64,000 nt of DNA from positions 310,001 to 374,000 of the forward strand of contig NZ_JACIDN010000006.1 in assembly GCF_014196345.1 (NCBI RefSeq), in the 5' to 3' direction. The DNA comes from Methylobacterium brachythecii (GTDB lineage: Bacteria > Pseudomonadota > Alphaproteobacteria > Rhizobiales > Beijerinckiaceae). This document shows positions 25,226 through 34,089 of the stretch, piece after piece. The stretch's first letter is position 1, and every line of letters begins with the position of its first letter. Under the pieces are notes generated by a model, which was given only the letters and a program-made list of their open reading frames with translations, did not search any database and had not been told where the DNA came from. A program made the position numbers and the translations under genes.

Positions 25226-25618
25226 TCAGGCCGCCTTGCCGAGATGCGCGACCGAGGCGATCTCGATGAGCGCGTCGGGCTTCACCAGGCCACACTGGAT
25301 GCAGTAGCGCGCCGGCTTCTCGTTGGGGAAGTACTCGGCATAGACCGCGTTTATCGCGGCGTAGTCGGCCCAGTCCTTCAGGAAGATGTGGTTGAAGGTG
25401 ACGTCGTCCATCGTGCCGCCGGCGGCCGTGACGACGCCCTTGATCGTCTCCAACACATGCCGCGTTTGGGCAGAGGCATCGCCGACATGGACGACGTTGG
25501 CCTCCGCATCGAGCGGCAAGGTGCCCGAGACGTAGAGGACGCCATCGGCGAGCGTGCCCGGGACGTAGGGCGCCAGCGGCTTGCCCGTTCCGGGCGGGAT
25601 CACGACGGTCTTGGGCAT
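25226..25618 (-). CDS. rutC: RutC, RidA-family 3-aminoacrylate deaminase
   Basis: 130 residues, the length of RutC. Family pattern [29 protein letters not shown] and the ligand-contacting Arg/Cys region [20 protein letters not shown] are visible. The ATG at 25618 is chosen because homology begins at PKTVV. It would deaminate 3-aminoacrylate from the pathway to malonic semialdehyde. The reductase RutE that normally removes malonic semialdehyde is not encoded nearby. Confidence 0.92.
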   Translation of the reverse strand: MPKTVVIPPGTGKPLAPYVPGTLADGVLYVSGTLPLDAEANVVHVGDASAQTRHVLETIKGVVTAAGGTMDDVTFNHIFLKDWADYAAINAVYAEYFPNEKPARYCIQCGLVKPDALIEIASVAHLGKAA

Positions 25619-25647
25619 TCTGGGACGATCTCCGCTGTCGGGACGGA

Positions 25648-26390
25648 TCACTCGGCAGCGAGGGCCGCGCCGGGCTTCAGGGCCGCCTCGAATGACGCAA
25701 CATCCGAGACCCAGCCGAAAAAGGTCTCGATATTGAACAAGGCGCTCTCCTGCAGGGACGGTGGACCGGCCTGATAGGTCGCGTCGGCAAGGACGATGCC
25801 GAAATATTCGAGAAAGAAACCGTCCCTCAGCGTCGACTCGACACAGACATTCGTGGCGATCCCCGTGAAGACCAGGGTGCGAATGCCTCGGGCGCGCAGC
25901 AAGCTGTCGAGCTGAGTATTGTAGAAGCCGCTATAGCGCGGCTTCGGCAGCACGATGTCGCCAAGCTCCGGCGTCAGCTCGTCGACGAGGGCATAGTCCC
26001 AGGAGCCCTTCGAGAGCAGGCGCTGGTTCAGCTCCGGCCGACGGCGCATCGTCTTGAGCGCGTTCGACTTGTGCCAGTTCGGCGAGCCCGGCCCCCCGGC
26101 CTCGATGTAGTCGGGGTCCCAGCCGTTCTGGAACCAGACGATCGGCATGCCCGCTGCTCGGGCAATTACCACGGCCTTGGCGATGGTCGCGATGACCGGG
26201 CCCGTCGCCGAGACGTCGAAGCCGGCAATGTCGAGGTAGCCGCCCTTCGAGGCATAGGCGTTCTGCATGTCGACGACGATGAGCGCGCTGGCCGCGACCT
26301 CGAAGGCGACCGGCTCCGGCCGGGCCGGCAAGGTGATGCTGCCGTAGCGACCGGCCGGGTCGCGGTATCCCGCGGGGGCTATATCCGACA

Positions 26391-26391
<1 letters not shown>
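25648..26391 (-). CDS. rutB: RutB, ureidoacrylate amidohydrolase
   Basis: 247 residues, isochorismatase-family cysteine hydrolase. Catalytic Asp in [15 protein letters not shown], Lys in [13 protein letters not shown] and Cys in [38 protein letters not shown] is specific to RutB. It releases ammonia and carbamate/aminoacrylate from ureidoacrylate peracid. The start shares one base with the rutA stop (TGATG). Confidence 0.95.
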
Positions 26392-27503
<1,112 letters not shown>

Positions 27504-27619
27504 GGCCACCTCGCATGCCCGCGCCACCACTGCATTCGGTCCGTGAGATCCCGTTAGACGCCGATCTCACAACAGTCGAACACGCTCGATGACTTGCGCT
27601 GAACATGACGCTAGCGAGT

Positions 27620-27635
27620 TGGACCGGATGGTCAA
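27620..27635. promoter_or_regulatory. RutR-box-like operator 1
   Basis: Half sites TGGACCG and TGGTCAA with 2-base spacer, 12 of 14 positions matching the E. coli RutR consensus TTGACCA-NN-TGGTCAA as I recall it. It lies between rutR and rutA. Confidence 0.75.
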
Positions 27636-27653
27636 ACTCCAGATCGGCGGAAT

Positions 27654-27669
27654 TTGACCATTTGCACAA
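27654..27669. promoter_or_regulatory. RutR-box-like operator 2
   Basis: Half sites TTGACCA (perfect) and TGCACAA with 2-base spacer, 12 of 14 matches. Centre-to-centre distance to operator 1 is 34 bases, roughly three DNA turns, so two dimers could bind on the same face. Confidence 0.72.
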
Positions 27670-27757
27670 ACTCTCCGCGCGATGCCCGCGCAATGATCGG
27701 ACTTTGCTTATGGCAGCGGCGAAATGACGAGCCGTCCGACGGCCGTTCGCCTTCGAA

Positions 27758-28399
27758 TCAAGAGAGGTTGAGGCTCGCCAGGATCAGGCGCTGCGTGCTC
27801 GCAACAGTGGCTTCGAAGAAAGCCTCATCCGACAGCGAGCGCCCCGTGATCGCATCCACCTGTGTCGCGAAGTCGGCGTAGTGCTGCGTGATCGCCCAGA
27901 TCGAAAAAATCAGGTGGTAAGGGTCGTGGCGCGCGATGCGGCCTTCCGCCATCCAGTCCTGCAGCACGGCCACCTTGGTCTCGACGAGTGCGCGCAAAGG
28001 ACCTTCGAGCTCCAGACGCAGCAGCGGCGCCCCCTGGACGATCTCCAGGCAGAACAGGCGTGAAGCCTGCGGCTCGTCACGCGACAGCGCGATCTTGGTG
28101 CGGATGTAGGCGCGCAGGGCTTCGGCAGGCTCGCTCCGCGCATCGAGCGCCTTGAGGGGATCGAGCCAGACATCGAGCACCCGCCGGAGCACCGCGACGT
28201 AGAGGATGTCCTTGGAAGGGAAGTAATAGAGCAGGTTCGTCTTCGAGAGACCTGCGCGCTCCGCGATCTGGTCGATGCTCGCCCCATGCAGGCCGAGTGT
28301 GGAGAAAATCTCCAGCGCCGCATCGAGCACGGCATCGCGCCGGATCTCGCCATCACGCCGACGACGACGCTGCACGGCTCCGCACTCAGATCCGGCCAA
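27758..28399 (-). CDS. rutR: RutR, TetR-family pyrimidine-responsive regulator
   Basis: 213 residues. The N-terminal TetR helix-turn-helix (DAVLDAALEIFSTLGLHGAS, ERAGLSKTNLLYYFPSKD) is followed by a RutR-like ligand domain: ITQHYADFATQVDAITGR near the C-terminus is characteristic. Residue-level uracil contacts were not checked. Unlike E. coli, where rutR and rutA diverge, here rutR lies upstream of rutA in the same orientation with the operators between them. Confidence 0.9.
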   Translation of the reverse strand: MAGSECGAVQRRRRRDGEIRRDAVLDAALEIFSTLGLHGASIDQIAERAGLSKTNLLYYFPSKDILYVAVLRRVLDVWLDPLKALDARSEPAEALRAYIRTKIALSRDEPQASRLFCLEIVQGAPLLRLELEGPLRALVETKVAVLQDWMAEGRIARHDPYHLIFSIWAITQHYADFATQVDAITGRSLSDEAFFEATVASTQRLILASLNLS

Positions 28400-28594
28400 G
28401 ACGCTAGCTCCACTTCGGCGGCACCCGCGATTACCCTACGCCTCCCGCGTGGTCGAGGGTGTCGAACGGACGAGCAAGTGAGCGACGATCGCAAAGCGCG
28501 CGATCGCGATCGGAAGAACCGTGACGATGGACGTCAGCCTGTCTGGTCACGGCCAACAACGAAGAAAATCCGCCGATCGCCTCAAGGCACGACA

Positions 28595-29812
28595 CTATAT
28601 CCGCGACGATCGCGTCACGCTCAAGGTGGAGACCCAGACCAACAGGGCAGCGGCGCTGAACGCCGCTCCCAGCGCCGAGACGCCGAGCCAGCCGGTCTCG
28701 GCATAAGCCGTGGTTGCGGCGATCGCTCCGAGGGCGCTCCCGATCGAATAGAAGACCATGTAGCCGCCCACGAGCCGGCTTCGCGCTTCGGGATGGAGGG
28801 CGACGATCATGCTCTGATTGGTGACGTGAACGGCCTGCACGGCAAGATCCAGCAGGATCACACCGACGACCAGACCGGAGATCGAACGCGGCAGGAGCGC
28901 GATCGGCGCCCAGGATGCGAGCAGAAGCGCGAGCGAAACGCCCGTCGTCCATTGGCCCAGACCGCGGTCTGCGAGCCGGCCTGCCCCCGTCGCGGCCATG
29001 GCCCCCGCCACGCCGACGAGGCCGAACAGTCCGATCTGGGTATGGGAGTAGGAAAAAGGTGCGACGCTGAGCGGCAGCACCAAAGCCGTCCAAAAGGTGC
29101 TGAACGATGCGAAGATCAGGAGCGCGAGGACGCCGCGGACCTTGAGGACTGGCTCGCGGACGAAGAGGGCCGGGATGGAGCGAACCGTGGCTGCGTAGCC
29201 CTCGGTGCGTCCCGGCGCTTGCTCTTTCGGCAGGACCCGGCCGAGCAAGCCGACCTTGGCCAGCGTCAGAAAGGCGGAGGCCCAATAAACCCCCCGCCAT
29301 CCGCCGAGATCGGCCAGCCATCCGGCGACGAAGCGTGCGGCGAGGATGCCGATCACGACGCCGCTGGTCACCCGCCCGACAGCGCTGCCGCGCGCATCCG
29401 GCGTCGCGAGGGTCGCGGCGAAGGACACCAAGACCTGAACCACGACGGCCAGCAGCCCCACCGCTGCCAAGCCGGCGAACAGAATTGCTTCCGTCCGGGC
29501 CGTGGTCACGGCGAGCAAGGCGATGACCGAAAGCAGGCCCTGGCCCAGGATGAGACGGCGGCGGTCGACGAGGTCGCCGAGCGGAACGATGGCGATCAGA
29601 CCGAGCCCGTAGCCCACCTGCGTCAGGGTGACGACGAGGCCGACCCTGGCCGGAGAGATCCCAAGATCGCGCGCCATCGCGTCGAGCAGAGGCTGCGCAT
29701 AATAGACGTTCGCGACGCTGAGGCCGGCCGCCACGGCAAAGACCAGCGTCGTGATCCCCGACAATCCGCCCGGCGGCCGCGAGGGGTGGCGGCTCTCATT
29801 GGCAAGACGCAT
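28595..29812 (-). CDS. MFS transporter (drug/sugar efflux, AraJ-like)
   Basis: 405 residues, 12 predicted helices. TM1-2 region VANVYYAQPLLDAMARDLGIS and the inter-helix basic loop PLGDLVDRRRLIL are typical for this efflux branch. ATG 29812 is chosen from GGAGG 6 bases upstream. The gene is divergent from the HxlR-type regulator with a large dyad between them, a common arrangement for a repressor controlling an exporter. Substrate not predictable. Confidence 0.88.
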   Translation of the reverse strand: MRLANESRHPSRPPGGLSGITTLVFAVAAGLSVANVYYAQPLLDAMARDLGISPARVGLVVTLTQVGYGLGLIAIVPLGDLVDRRRLILGQGLLSVIALLAVTTARTEAILFAGLAAVGLLAVVVQVLVSFAATLATPDARGSAVGRVTSGVVIGILAARFVAGWLADLGGWRGVYWASAFLTLAKVGLLGRVLPKEQAPGRTEGYAATVRSIPALFVREPVLKVRGVLALLIFASFSTFWTALVLPLSVAPFSYSHTQIGLFGLVGVAGAMAATGAGRLADRGLGQWTTGVSLALLLASWAPIALLPRSISGLVVGVILLDLAVQAVHVTNQSMIVALHPEARSRLVGGYMVFYSIGSALGAIAATTAYAETGWLGVSALGAAFSAAALLVWVSTLSVTRSSRI

Positions 29813-29822
29813 GACGATCCTC

Positions 29823-29867
29823 CGCGCACGGCAACTGGTCTTAAATTGAGACCAGTTGCCGTGCGCG
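29823..29867. promoter_or_regulatory. Long perfect palindrome in MFS-HxlR divergent promoter
   Basis: Arms of 19 bp, CGCGCACGGCAACTGGTCT and its exact complement, 7-base loop TAAATTG. The core GGTCT-N7-AGACC resembles a dimeric winged-helix operator. It begins 11 bases upstream of the exporter ATG, overlapping its Shine-Dalgarno region, where a repressor would block expression. Confidence 0.75.
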
Positions 29868-29874
29868 AGATCCA

Positions 29875-29889
29875 GTTCTATTTTAGAAC
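29875..29889. promoter_or_regulatory. Second dyad in the same promoter region
   Basis: GTTCTA-TTT-TAGAAC with ACCAGTT-like flanks echoing the large palindrome's inner part. It lies 27 bases upstream of the regulator GTG start. Probably a second, weaker operator used for autoregulation. Confidence 0.6.
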
Positions 29890-29915
29890 CAGTTTGGGCC
29901 GAGAGAGGCGCCGTC

Positions 29916-30380
29916 GTGGTCAAGCGGGTCAGCCTGTGGAATGCCGGATGCCCGGTGGCGCGCGCCCTCGACGTGATCGGCGACTGGTGGTCGCTCCTGA
30001 TCATCCGTGACGCCGTCGATGGCGTGCGGCGCTTCAGCGAGTTCCAGAGCGGCCTAGGTATCGCAAGGGGCGTCCTGGCGACTCGGCTTCGCGACTTGAC
30101 CGAGCGGGGCATCCTGGAGACGGCGCCCGCTTCGGATGGCACTGCCTATCGGGAGTATGTCCTGAGCGAGAAGGGGCGTGGCCTCTTCCTCGTGATCGTC
30201 GCCCTCCGTCAGTGGGGAAAGGATAACCTCTATCGGCCCGAAGAGCTTCGATCCTCGCTGGTGGATCGTCAGACAGGGCATCCAGTCGCGCGTTTGAAAT
30301 TGCACGCTCTCGATGGTCGGCCCCTCGGGTGGAGCGACACGCGCGTCGACAAGATGATTGAAATCTATCCGAAGGCCTGA
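29916..30380 (+). CDS. HxlR-family winged-helix regulator
   Basis: 154 residues. CPVARALDVIGDWWSLLIIRDAVDGVRRFSEF with the leading Cys and GIARGVLATRLRDLTERGIL are the MarR/HxlR signature, and the beta-wing region (YREYVLSEKGR) follows. The GTG at 29916 is chosen from GAGAGAGG 7 bases upstream. HxlR proteins with this single N-terminal Cys often sense electrophiles or oxidants. Likely controls the divergent exporter. Confidence 0.9.
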   Translation: MVKRVSLWNAGCPVARALDVIGDWWSLLIIRDAVDGVRRFSEFQSGLGIARGVLATRLRDLTERGILETAPASDGTAYREYVLSEKGRGLFLVIVALRQWGKDNLYRPEELRSSLVDRQTGHPVARLKLHALDGRPLGWSDTRVDKMIEIYPKA

Positions 30381-30706
30381 TCCGTCACAGCGCTCCATTT
30401 TACTGAAGATCGCCCTAGCCGATCCATCGGGCTGTCCGCTTGTAGGAGCGACGAAGATTGTTCCGACGACCGTCTAGGGTCGACACCCGCTGGAACGCCG
30501 ACGTCTGCTTCAGATCCTCGGGCAGCCCGAAGCCGTCAGTCCGTTATCGGCCAGCTCCTGCCGACAGCTTCGCGCCCATTTGCGTCGTAGCCGGCGATCC
30601 AAAGCTTCCTCGAAACCAGACGTTAGTTCTGCCGAAGCTTCGGTGGCCGTGCGTCCTTGGCGATCAGTCAGGCTTAGACAAAGCCGATAACAAAATTCGT
30701 ATCAAT
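30381..30706. other. Intergenic region between converging HxlR regulator and SDR genes
   Basis: 326 bases. I see no gene. A perfect 12-base palindrome CCGAAGCTTCGG lies near 30637-30648. The rest looks like degenerate non-coding sequence. Confidence 0.4.
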
Positions 30707-31513
30707 CTACATGAACCGGTCCGCTCCGCCGGATGCCTCGATCGTGTCGCCTGTGACGAAACCGTTCCGGCTGGACACCAGGAAAGCAGCGATGGCGGCG
30801 ATTTCCTCGGGCGTCCCAGCGCGGCCGATCGGCGTCATCTCTGCGCCGACCCGGGCAAGGACCTCGTCATCGCTGAGACTGGCCAACTCGGACCGATTGC
30901 GGCGGACGGCCGGAAGCATGTTGTTGGCCCAGTTGTCCGTGGCGACGGCGCCGATCCCGATCGCGTTGACCAGAATACCGTCTGCTGCAACTTCGAGCGC
31001 CAGGGACTTCGTCAGGTTGTTGATCGCTCCGCTGAGCACATGCGAGATCAAGAGCTTTGGATTCGGATAGATCCCGCCGATCGAAGACATATTCACGATG
31101 CGGCCCCAGCTCTTCTCTTTCATGTGTGGGATGGCGGCCTTGCAGAGCCGACGCATCGAGACGAGTTTCAGCATCGTCATCTCGTCCCAGTCGCTTTCGG
31201 ACGAGGTCATCAAGCCGCCGGCATGCGCTCGGCCGGCATTATTCACGAGGATGTCGAGAGAGCCGACAGCGGATAGGGCAGCCTCCACGACCCGATCGGC
31301 TGCCCCGGCGCTGGCGACGTCGATCGCGAGCGAGGCGACCTTTGCCCGGCTCTTCTGCTGAAGTTTCGCCTCGGCGGCTTCGAGCCGGTTCTGGTCTCGC
31401 GCGACGATCAGCACGGAGGCACCGTTCGCCACGAGTTCTTCCGCGACCGCGAAGCCGATGCCGGTGCTGGCGCCAGTAACGACGGCCGCGCGGCCGGTAA
31501 TGCCGAGTTCCAT
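30707..31513 (-). CDS. Short-chain dehydrogenase/reductase-fold protein lacking the catalytic Tyr and Lys
   Basis: 268 residues, classical SDR length. Cofactor motif TGASTGIG (13-20) and NNAG (91-94) are intact, and Ser144 is in place. The catalytic Tyr and Lys expected at 157 and 161 (S-x12-Y-x3-K) are both Ser (SHVLS). It belongs to the subgroup of divergent SDRs in which YxxxK is replaced, so it is either a reductase with another mechanism or a nucleotide-binding non-enzyme. AAGGA lies 7 bases before the ATG. It is the last gene of the LigB-LigA-MFS-SDR operon. Confidence 0.85.
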   Translation of the reverse strand: MELGITGRAAVVTGASTGIGFAVAEELVANGASVLIVARDQNRLEAAEAKLQQKSRAKVASLAIDVASAGAADRVVEAALSAVGSLDILVNNAGRAHAGGLMTSSESDWDEMTMLKLVSMRRLCKAAIPHMKEKSWGRIVNMSSIGGIYPNPKLLISHVLSGAINNLTKSLALEVAADGILVNAIGIGAVATDNWANNMLPAVRRNRSELASLSDDEVLARVGAEMTPIGRAGTPEEIAAIAAFLVSSRNGFVTGDTIEASGGADRFM

Positions 31514-31533
31514 GACGTGATCCTTATTTTCGA

Positions 31534-32805
31534 TTAGTTTGGAAGACGGGTATTCTTCGTCTCCGGCAGAAAGCAGAGCGCGGATAGAGAGAGCAAATAC
31601 AGACAGGTGAGCGCCAGAACGGTGGGCTGATATCCGCCTAGACTAGAGAAAAGAAATGCCGTCAGCACGGGGAGGGGAAAGGCAACGAGGCGGCCCAGGT
31701 TGAACACGACGCCTGATGCCGTGGCCCGAATGCGTGTCGCGAACAGCTCGGGCAGATAGATCGGCATCCATGAGAAGACGCCGAGCGTGAATATTCCGAG
31801 GATGAAGACTGCGATCAAACTCGGCAACAATGCCGGCGGCACCAAATACATCAGGATGCCGGATAGAATGGCGCCTCCGAAGACGCAGGACATGTACAGC
31901 TTGCGTCCAAGCGCCTCGGCCAGGAAACCAGCCGAGATGTAGCCCACGATGGCCCCTGCATTGTAGACGAGGGCGCTTATGCTGGCCCAGGTCGCGGCAT
32001 GGCGGCCCTCCTTGGCGGCAATCGCGCCGATGAAGGGGCCAGTGAGTGCGCTGATCGCGTAGAAGACCGACACGGTCACTGCTGCCATGACGAGGGTCGC
32101 GATCGCCCGGGAACGGGCTTCCCGATCCTGAAGAAGCTCGATCACGGTGAAGTCCCGCTTGGTCGGCGCGGATCTCCGCTCGGCGACCGCCTCCTGCCAG
32201 AGCTTCGATTCACCGACCTCGCGACGGATGTAGATCAGGGCAATTGCCGGCAGGACGCCGATCACGAACATCAAGCGCCATGCGTCGGGTCCGAGCGGCT
32301 GGATGAAGAGCCACAGTCCCGCAGCGAGGAAGAAGCCGAACCCATAGCCGGATTGCATGACTCCGAGCGCCTTCGCTCGGGCGTGGTCCGGCCAAGTCTC
32401 GGCCACCAACGCCGTGCCCGTGCTCCATTCGGAACCGAGAAACAGTCCGGTGAGAAAGCGCAGCGAGATCAATGCGCCGATCGAATAGCTGGCGGCCGTC
32501 AGTGCGGTGAAAGCGCAGTAGCCGGCGATCGAGATCATCAGCATTTTCTTGCGGCCGACATAGTCCGCCAAGATGCTTCCGATGACCCCTCCGACCGCCC
32601 AACCGGCGAGCGTGGCGCTCAGTGCAGTCCCGATGCTGAGCCTTACCTCATCGGGGCCTGCGTTCGGGATGAGCGACGCGATGGCCGCGCCGCCGACGAG
32701 GATGAGGGTGCTCGTCTCGAAACCGTCGAACATCCAGCCGATGAAACTGCTGGTCAGCACACGTCGTTGAAGGGGCCCGATAGGCCCATCACCTGTCATT
32801 GTCAC
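31534..32805 (-). CDS. MFS transporter, aromatic acid/metabolite:H+ symporter type
   Basis: 423 residues, 12 helices. GWMFDGFETSTLILVGG (TM1), LADYVGRKKMLMISI (loop 2-3) and GSEWSTGTALVAETWPDHARAKALG (TM5 and following loop) place it with the aromatic acid:H+/metabolite:H+ symporters. GTG 32805 has GGAGG 5 bases upstream; ATG 32799 is the alternative. Between the dioxygenase genes and the SDR, it is a plausible importer for the aromatic substrate. Confidence 0.86.
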   Translation of the reverse strand: MTMTGDGPIGPLQRRVLTSSFIGWMFDGFETSTLILVGGAAIASLIPNAGPDEVRLSIGTALSATLAGWAVGGVIGSILADYVGRKKMLMISIAGYCAFTALTAASYSIGALISLRFLTGLFLGSEWSTGTALVAETWPDHARAKALGVMQSGYGFGFFLAAGLWLFIQPLGPDAWRLMFVIGVLPAIALIYIRREVGESKLWQEAVAERRSAPTKRDFTVIELLQDREARSRAIATLVMAAVTVSVFYAISALTGPFIGAIAAKEGRHAATWASISALVYNAGAIVGYISAGFLAEALGRKLYMSCVFGGAILSGILMYLVPPALLPSLIAVFILGIFTLGVFSWMPIYLPELFATRIRATASGVVFNLGRLVAFPLPVLTAFLFSSLGGYQPTVLALTCLYLLSLSALCFLPETKNTRLPN

Positions 32806-32862
32806 AGCGTCCTCCCGTCCAGTCTTCGCTGGATCGCTCGTGTTGTCCGCGATGAAGCGGCT

Positions 32863-33129
32863 TCAGTTTTTGATTTCGGCTCGCATGCGCCGGTTGAAGA
32901 CCGGAAGAGCGAGCCCGCAAATCTCGAACCTGCTGAGGATCGGGAGGAGGAACGCCGAGGCGCCGTGGCGGTAGAGCCAGCCCACGTCGCCGGCCAGGAT
33001 CGCCTCCCGCTCTTCTAGGTTCAGCGGCACGGTCGCCAGCGCGTCCGCGGGTTCGGACTGCATCCGCGCCCGAAAGGCGCTGTCATGCAGGACGCGGCGG
33101 CAGAGCTTCTCGACTTGATAGGCGCTCAT
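32863..33129 (-). CDS. LigA-like small subunit of a class III extradiol dioxygenase
   Basis: 88 residues. LCRRVLHDSAFRARMQSEPADAL and LEEREAILAGDVGWLYRHGASAFLLPIL match the helical alpha subunit (LigA/PCA_LigA fold) that covers the active site of LigB-type dioxygenases. The start overlaps the LigB stop by 4 bases, so the two subunits are made together. The final residues (FNRRMRAEIKN) are lineage-specific. Confidence 0.82.
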   Translation of the reverse strand: MSAYQVEKLCRRVLHDSAFRARMQSEPADALATVPLNLEEREAILAGDVGWLYRHGASAFLLPILSRFEICGLALPVFNRRMRAEIKN

Positions 33130-33971
33130 CGGCCGACGCCTTTCGGAGTCCAGGCCGCGAAGGCGTTACCCAGTTCCGGCTGATTGACGAGGATGTCGGG
33201 CGTGGCCGGACCGACCGCGCCGAGCGCGGCTATCCAGGTGAGGAGCTCTCCGGCCACGTTCCCGGCTTCGAGCATCCGTTCCTGGCTCGCAGCCTCGATC
33301 AGGGTTTCGATGCGTCCGGTCCGGATCTGTTCGAGCACCCAACTCGCCCAGTCCGGGTCGGGGACGCCGAAGGTCTTGTTCTCGAAGGCGCGGGGTCCGC
33401 CGATCTCCAGGCTCAGGGAGCCGCTGGCGAGGATGGCGACTCGCTGCTCGTTGCTCCAACTCGCGATGGCCTCCGCCAGCGAGCGGCCCAGGCGATGGCA
33501 ACGGCGGCTGCTCGGCAGGGGTGGGACGATGCAGTTGATGAAGACCGGGACGATCGGAACCGACATCTCGGGCGTGAGAAAGTGAAGTGGAACGAGGTGC
33601 GCGTGGTCAAGCTGGAACTCGAGCGAGCGCGCGACGTCGAATGCGTCCGCGACGAGGTGGCCGAAGAGATGCCGGGCGAGATCGGAGGCGACCTCAACCT
33701 CGTACCAGGGCATCTCCGGTGTCTGGTCGCTCGGTCCGGCCGTGCGATCCGCCAGCCCAATCGCGAAGGTGGGCCAGTTGTCGAGAAAGAACGTATTGAA
33801 ATGATCGTTGCTTATGGAGACGATCACGTCCGGGCGTGCCGCCATCAGATGTCGTCCGATCTCGCCGAAGAAGCGCGCCGTTTCGGAACGCTCCCCGTTC
33901 GCCTTCACCTCGGCCACGAAGCTCGGGGTATGCGGCACGACATAAGCTGCGACGATGTCCGCCAAGAGCAT
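33126..33971 (-). CDS. LigB-like catalytic subunit of a class III extradiol dioxygenase
   Basis: 281 residues. Iron-ligand candidates are His in VVPHTPSF (about residue 14), His in ISNDHFNTFF (about 58) and Glu in PRAFENKTFG. HLVPLHFLTP and FINCIVPPLPS are further LigB landmarks. It should cleave a catechol-type ring (protocatechuate, gallate or a related dihydroxy acid) at the position next to the hydroxyls. No hydrolase or dehydrogenase for the ring-fission product is in the operon apart from the atypical SDR, so the pathway is incomplete here. Confidence 0.83.
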   Translation of the reverse strand: MLLADIVAAYVVPHTPSFVAEVKANGERSETARFFGEIGRHLMAARPDVIVSISNDHFNTFFLDNWPTFAIGLADRTAGPSDQTPEMPWYEVEVASDLARHLFGHLVADAFDVARSLEFQLDHAHLVPLHFLTPEMSVPIVPVFINCIVPPLPSSRRCHRLGRSLAEAIASWSNEQRVAILASGSLSLEIGGPRAFENKTFGVPDPDWASWVLEQIRTGRIETLIEAASQERMLEAGNVAGELLTWIAALGAVGPATPDILVNQPELGNAFAAWTPKGVGR

Positions 33972-34089
33972 CCGCCTTCATGAGTGTCCGGCGCGCGATG
34001 CGTCCGGCAACGCGAGACGAATGCGTTTCACAGCTATGGGGCTTGGAGTCTTTGGCGCTTCGTTTCAGACTCCTGAAAACGGGAGCGGC

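Noticed and set aside
28286..30010. Plus-strand open frame of about 570 codons opposite rutR and the MFS exporter
   Set aside because: Charged, repetitive translation without any recognisable family; both strands cannot code here and the MFS and TetR proteins are convincing.
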